Shown here: piece by piece, positions 4,938 to 5,399 of the stretch
Position numbering within the stretch: position 1 is the stretch's first letter
Layout: the number at the start of each line of letters is the position of its first letter
Source of the DNA: a bacterium
Lineage (GTDB): Bacteria; SZUA-79; Acidulodesulfobacterales; Acidulodesulfobacteraceae
Reading direction: 5' to 3'
DNA length: 5,399 nt
Assembly (NCBI GenBank): GCA_021821565.1
Contig: JAKACI010000115.1
Coordinates: forward strand, 1 to 5,399
The notes under the pieces: generated by a model
The model's database searches: none
The model's input: only the letters and a program-made list of their open reading frames with translations
What the model was told of the DNA's origin: nothing
Translations under genes and position numbers: made by a program

Positions 4938-5015
4938 ATTCCTGCTTTCGCAGGAATGACATTACGGACATTTAAGTTTTCACCCGAAGGGTGTCATTCC
5001 TGCGAAAGCAGGAAT
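4938..5015. repeat. REPIN-like pair of inverted REP palindromes
   Basis: A perfect 24-bp inverted repeat has arms at 4938-4961 and 4992-5015, separated by 30 bp. Each arm is itself a hairpin: attcctgc and gcaggaat form an 8-bp stem around a 4-nt loop (tttc in the left arm, gaaa in the right, so a GNRA-type tetraloop forms in RNA from the appropriate strand). The motif resembles the widespread attcctgcgaaagcaggaat-type repetitive extragenic palindromes. Two REPs in inverted order with a short spacer match the REPIN/BIME design, whose spread depends on REP-associated tyrosine transposases (RAYTs); none is encoded here. It is strikingly GC-rich against its surroundings. It sits in the gap downstream of the minus-strand DUF2249 gene and upstream of the TPR promoter, where it may also stop transcription or protect RNA ends. 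Confidence 0.88.
4981..4993. repeat. Small GC-rich hairpin inside the REPIN spacer
   Basis: caccc (4981-4985) and gggtg (4989-4993) form a perfect 5-bp stem around gaa, ending 2 nt into the right REP arm. It makes the element asymmetric: only the right REP has this extra hairpin directly attached, forming two stacked stem-loops in a row. Confidence 0.7.
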
Positions 5016-5033
5016 CTATAAAATAAATTTTCT

Positions 5034-5142
5034 ATTGCAGGATTGCAGGATTAGGAACTTTAATCGTGTAATCCTTTATCGGCAATTTTGAGTATTTAAT
5101 AAATAATATTAAGTATTTTGTTTGGGTATTAAATAATATTAA
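5034..5142. repeat. Short direct repeats downstream of the DUF2249 gene
   Basis: attgcagg occurs twice in tandem (5034-5041, 5042-5049) followed by a diverged attagg. Further right, aaataatattaa occurs at 5101-5112 and 5131-5142, exactly 30 bp apart, ending just before the DUF2249 stop codon. No gene, clear promoter or RNA is seen in 5016-5147. These look like slippage or low-complexity repeats. Confidence 0.55.
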
Positions 5143-5147
5143 TCGGT

Positions 5148-5399
5148 TTAATTTTTCCAAACTTTAATAGAATATATATCTTCATTTATTTCTTTTGTTA
5201 AAAACTTAAACCCTGCGTCTTTTAATCTAGGGTATAAATGTATTGGTTTTCTTTCATGAATTATAGATAGAGCACTATCGTCGTCCATATTTTCTATAAT
5301 TTCAAAAATTTTTAGGAGAGGCTGGGGAGGTTCTAATTCTCTAACGTCAATTTCTGTTTCTTTACAGTGGGCAAGCTTTTTAAGTCATCGTCATTAAAA
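5148..5399 (-). CDS. DUF2249 domain protein, incomplete at window edge, apparent frameshift
   Basis: On the minus strand, 78 codons run open from 5384 down to the TAA at 5148-5150. They contain a full DUF2249 domain: EIDVRELEPPQPLLKIFEII, then ALSIIHERKPIHLYPRLKDA, and the ending IYSIKVWKN. This small domain has a TusA-like alpha/beta fold; its exact function is not settled, and it recurs near nitric-oxide, hemerythrin and respiratory genes. No ATG, GTG or TTG lies between the in-frame TGA (5385-5387) and the domain. The neighbouring frame to the right reads F-N-D-D-D-L-K, which would join smoothly as DDDLKKLAHCKETEIDVRE if the A5 run (plus T5 at 5377-5381) had one more A. So the gene has either a real one-base deletion, a sequence error, or a -1 slip. 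The true start lies at or beyond the right edge. Confidence 0.78.

Noticed and set aside
4938..5015. CRISPR array
   Set aside because: There are only two units, they are in inverted instead of direct orientation, and no cas genes are present. The structure fits REP/REPIN sequences much better.

Overview
This window looks like the chromosome of a very AT-rich bacterium (by eye about 70% A+T or more; not counted). Evidence for bacteria: a class II tRNA-Ser with an encoded CCA, Shine-Dalgarno sites on several genes, a cleavable signal peptide, and TGA used as a normal stop codon. The taxon cannot be fixed from this sequence. The mix of a TreT-type glycosyltransferase, DUF5752, a DUF59 (MIP18/SufT) protein, a heme-copper-oxidase-like membrane protein and DUF2249 would fit an uncultivated delta-proteobacterium-like anaerobe or microaerophile, but that is a guess.

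Layout, left to right. tRNA-Ser(GCT) lies on the minus strand (33-128), with a credible promoter at 164-192. Next is a TreT-type GT4 glycosyltransferase on the minus strand (219-1451). A 302-bp spacer with short tandem repeats (1452-1753) separates it from a DUF5752 gene on the minus strand (1754-2410). A 114-bp divergent promoter region follows. The plus strand then carries a DUF59/SufT-like Fe-S assembly factor (2525-2833) and a 12-TM heme-copper-oxidase/NnrS-like membrane protein (2926-4197). A tiny candidate ORF starts on the stop codon of that gene through an ATGA overlap (4194-4310). Facing it from the right is a secreted TPR protein on the minus strand (4377-4757), with the best promoter in the window (exact TTGACA, 17-bp spacer). 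Beyond it is a GC-rich REPIN-like inverted repeat pair (4938-5015). Last is the 3' part of a minus-strand DUF2249 gene (5148-5399), whose frame appears broken by one missing base in an A5 run near the window edge.

Two functional themes appear. The left half (TreT-like enzyme plus DUF5752, same strand) points to trehalose or compatible-solute metabolism. The right half (DUF59, oxidase-like membrane protein, DUF2249) resembles the gene set that many bacteria keep near nitric-oxide and respiratory functions. The membrane protein shows three 4-helix units with aligned His/Tyr/Pro positions, echoing the pseudo-threefold plan of oxidase subunit I but lacking the His-His copper pair. I see no clear case for an entirely new defence or mobile system. 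The most interesting items are the threefold membrane protein, the frameshifted DUF2249 gene, the REPIN-like element and the ATGA-coupled micro-ORF.
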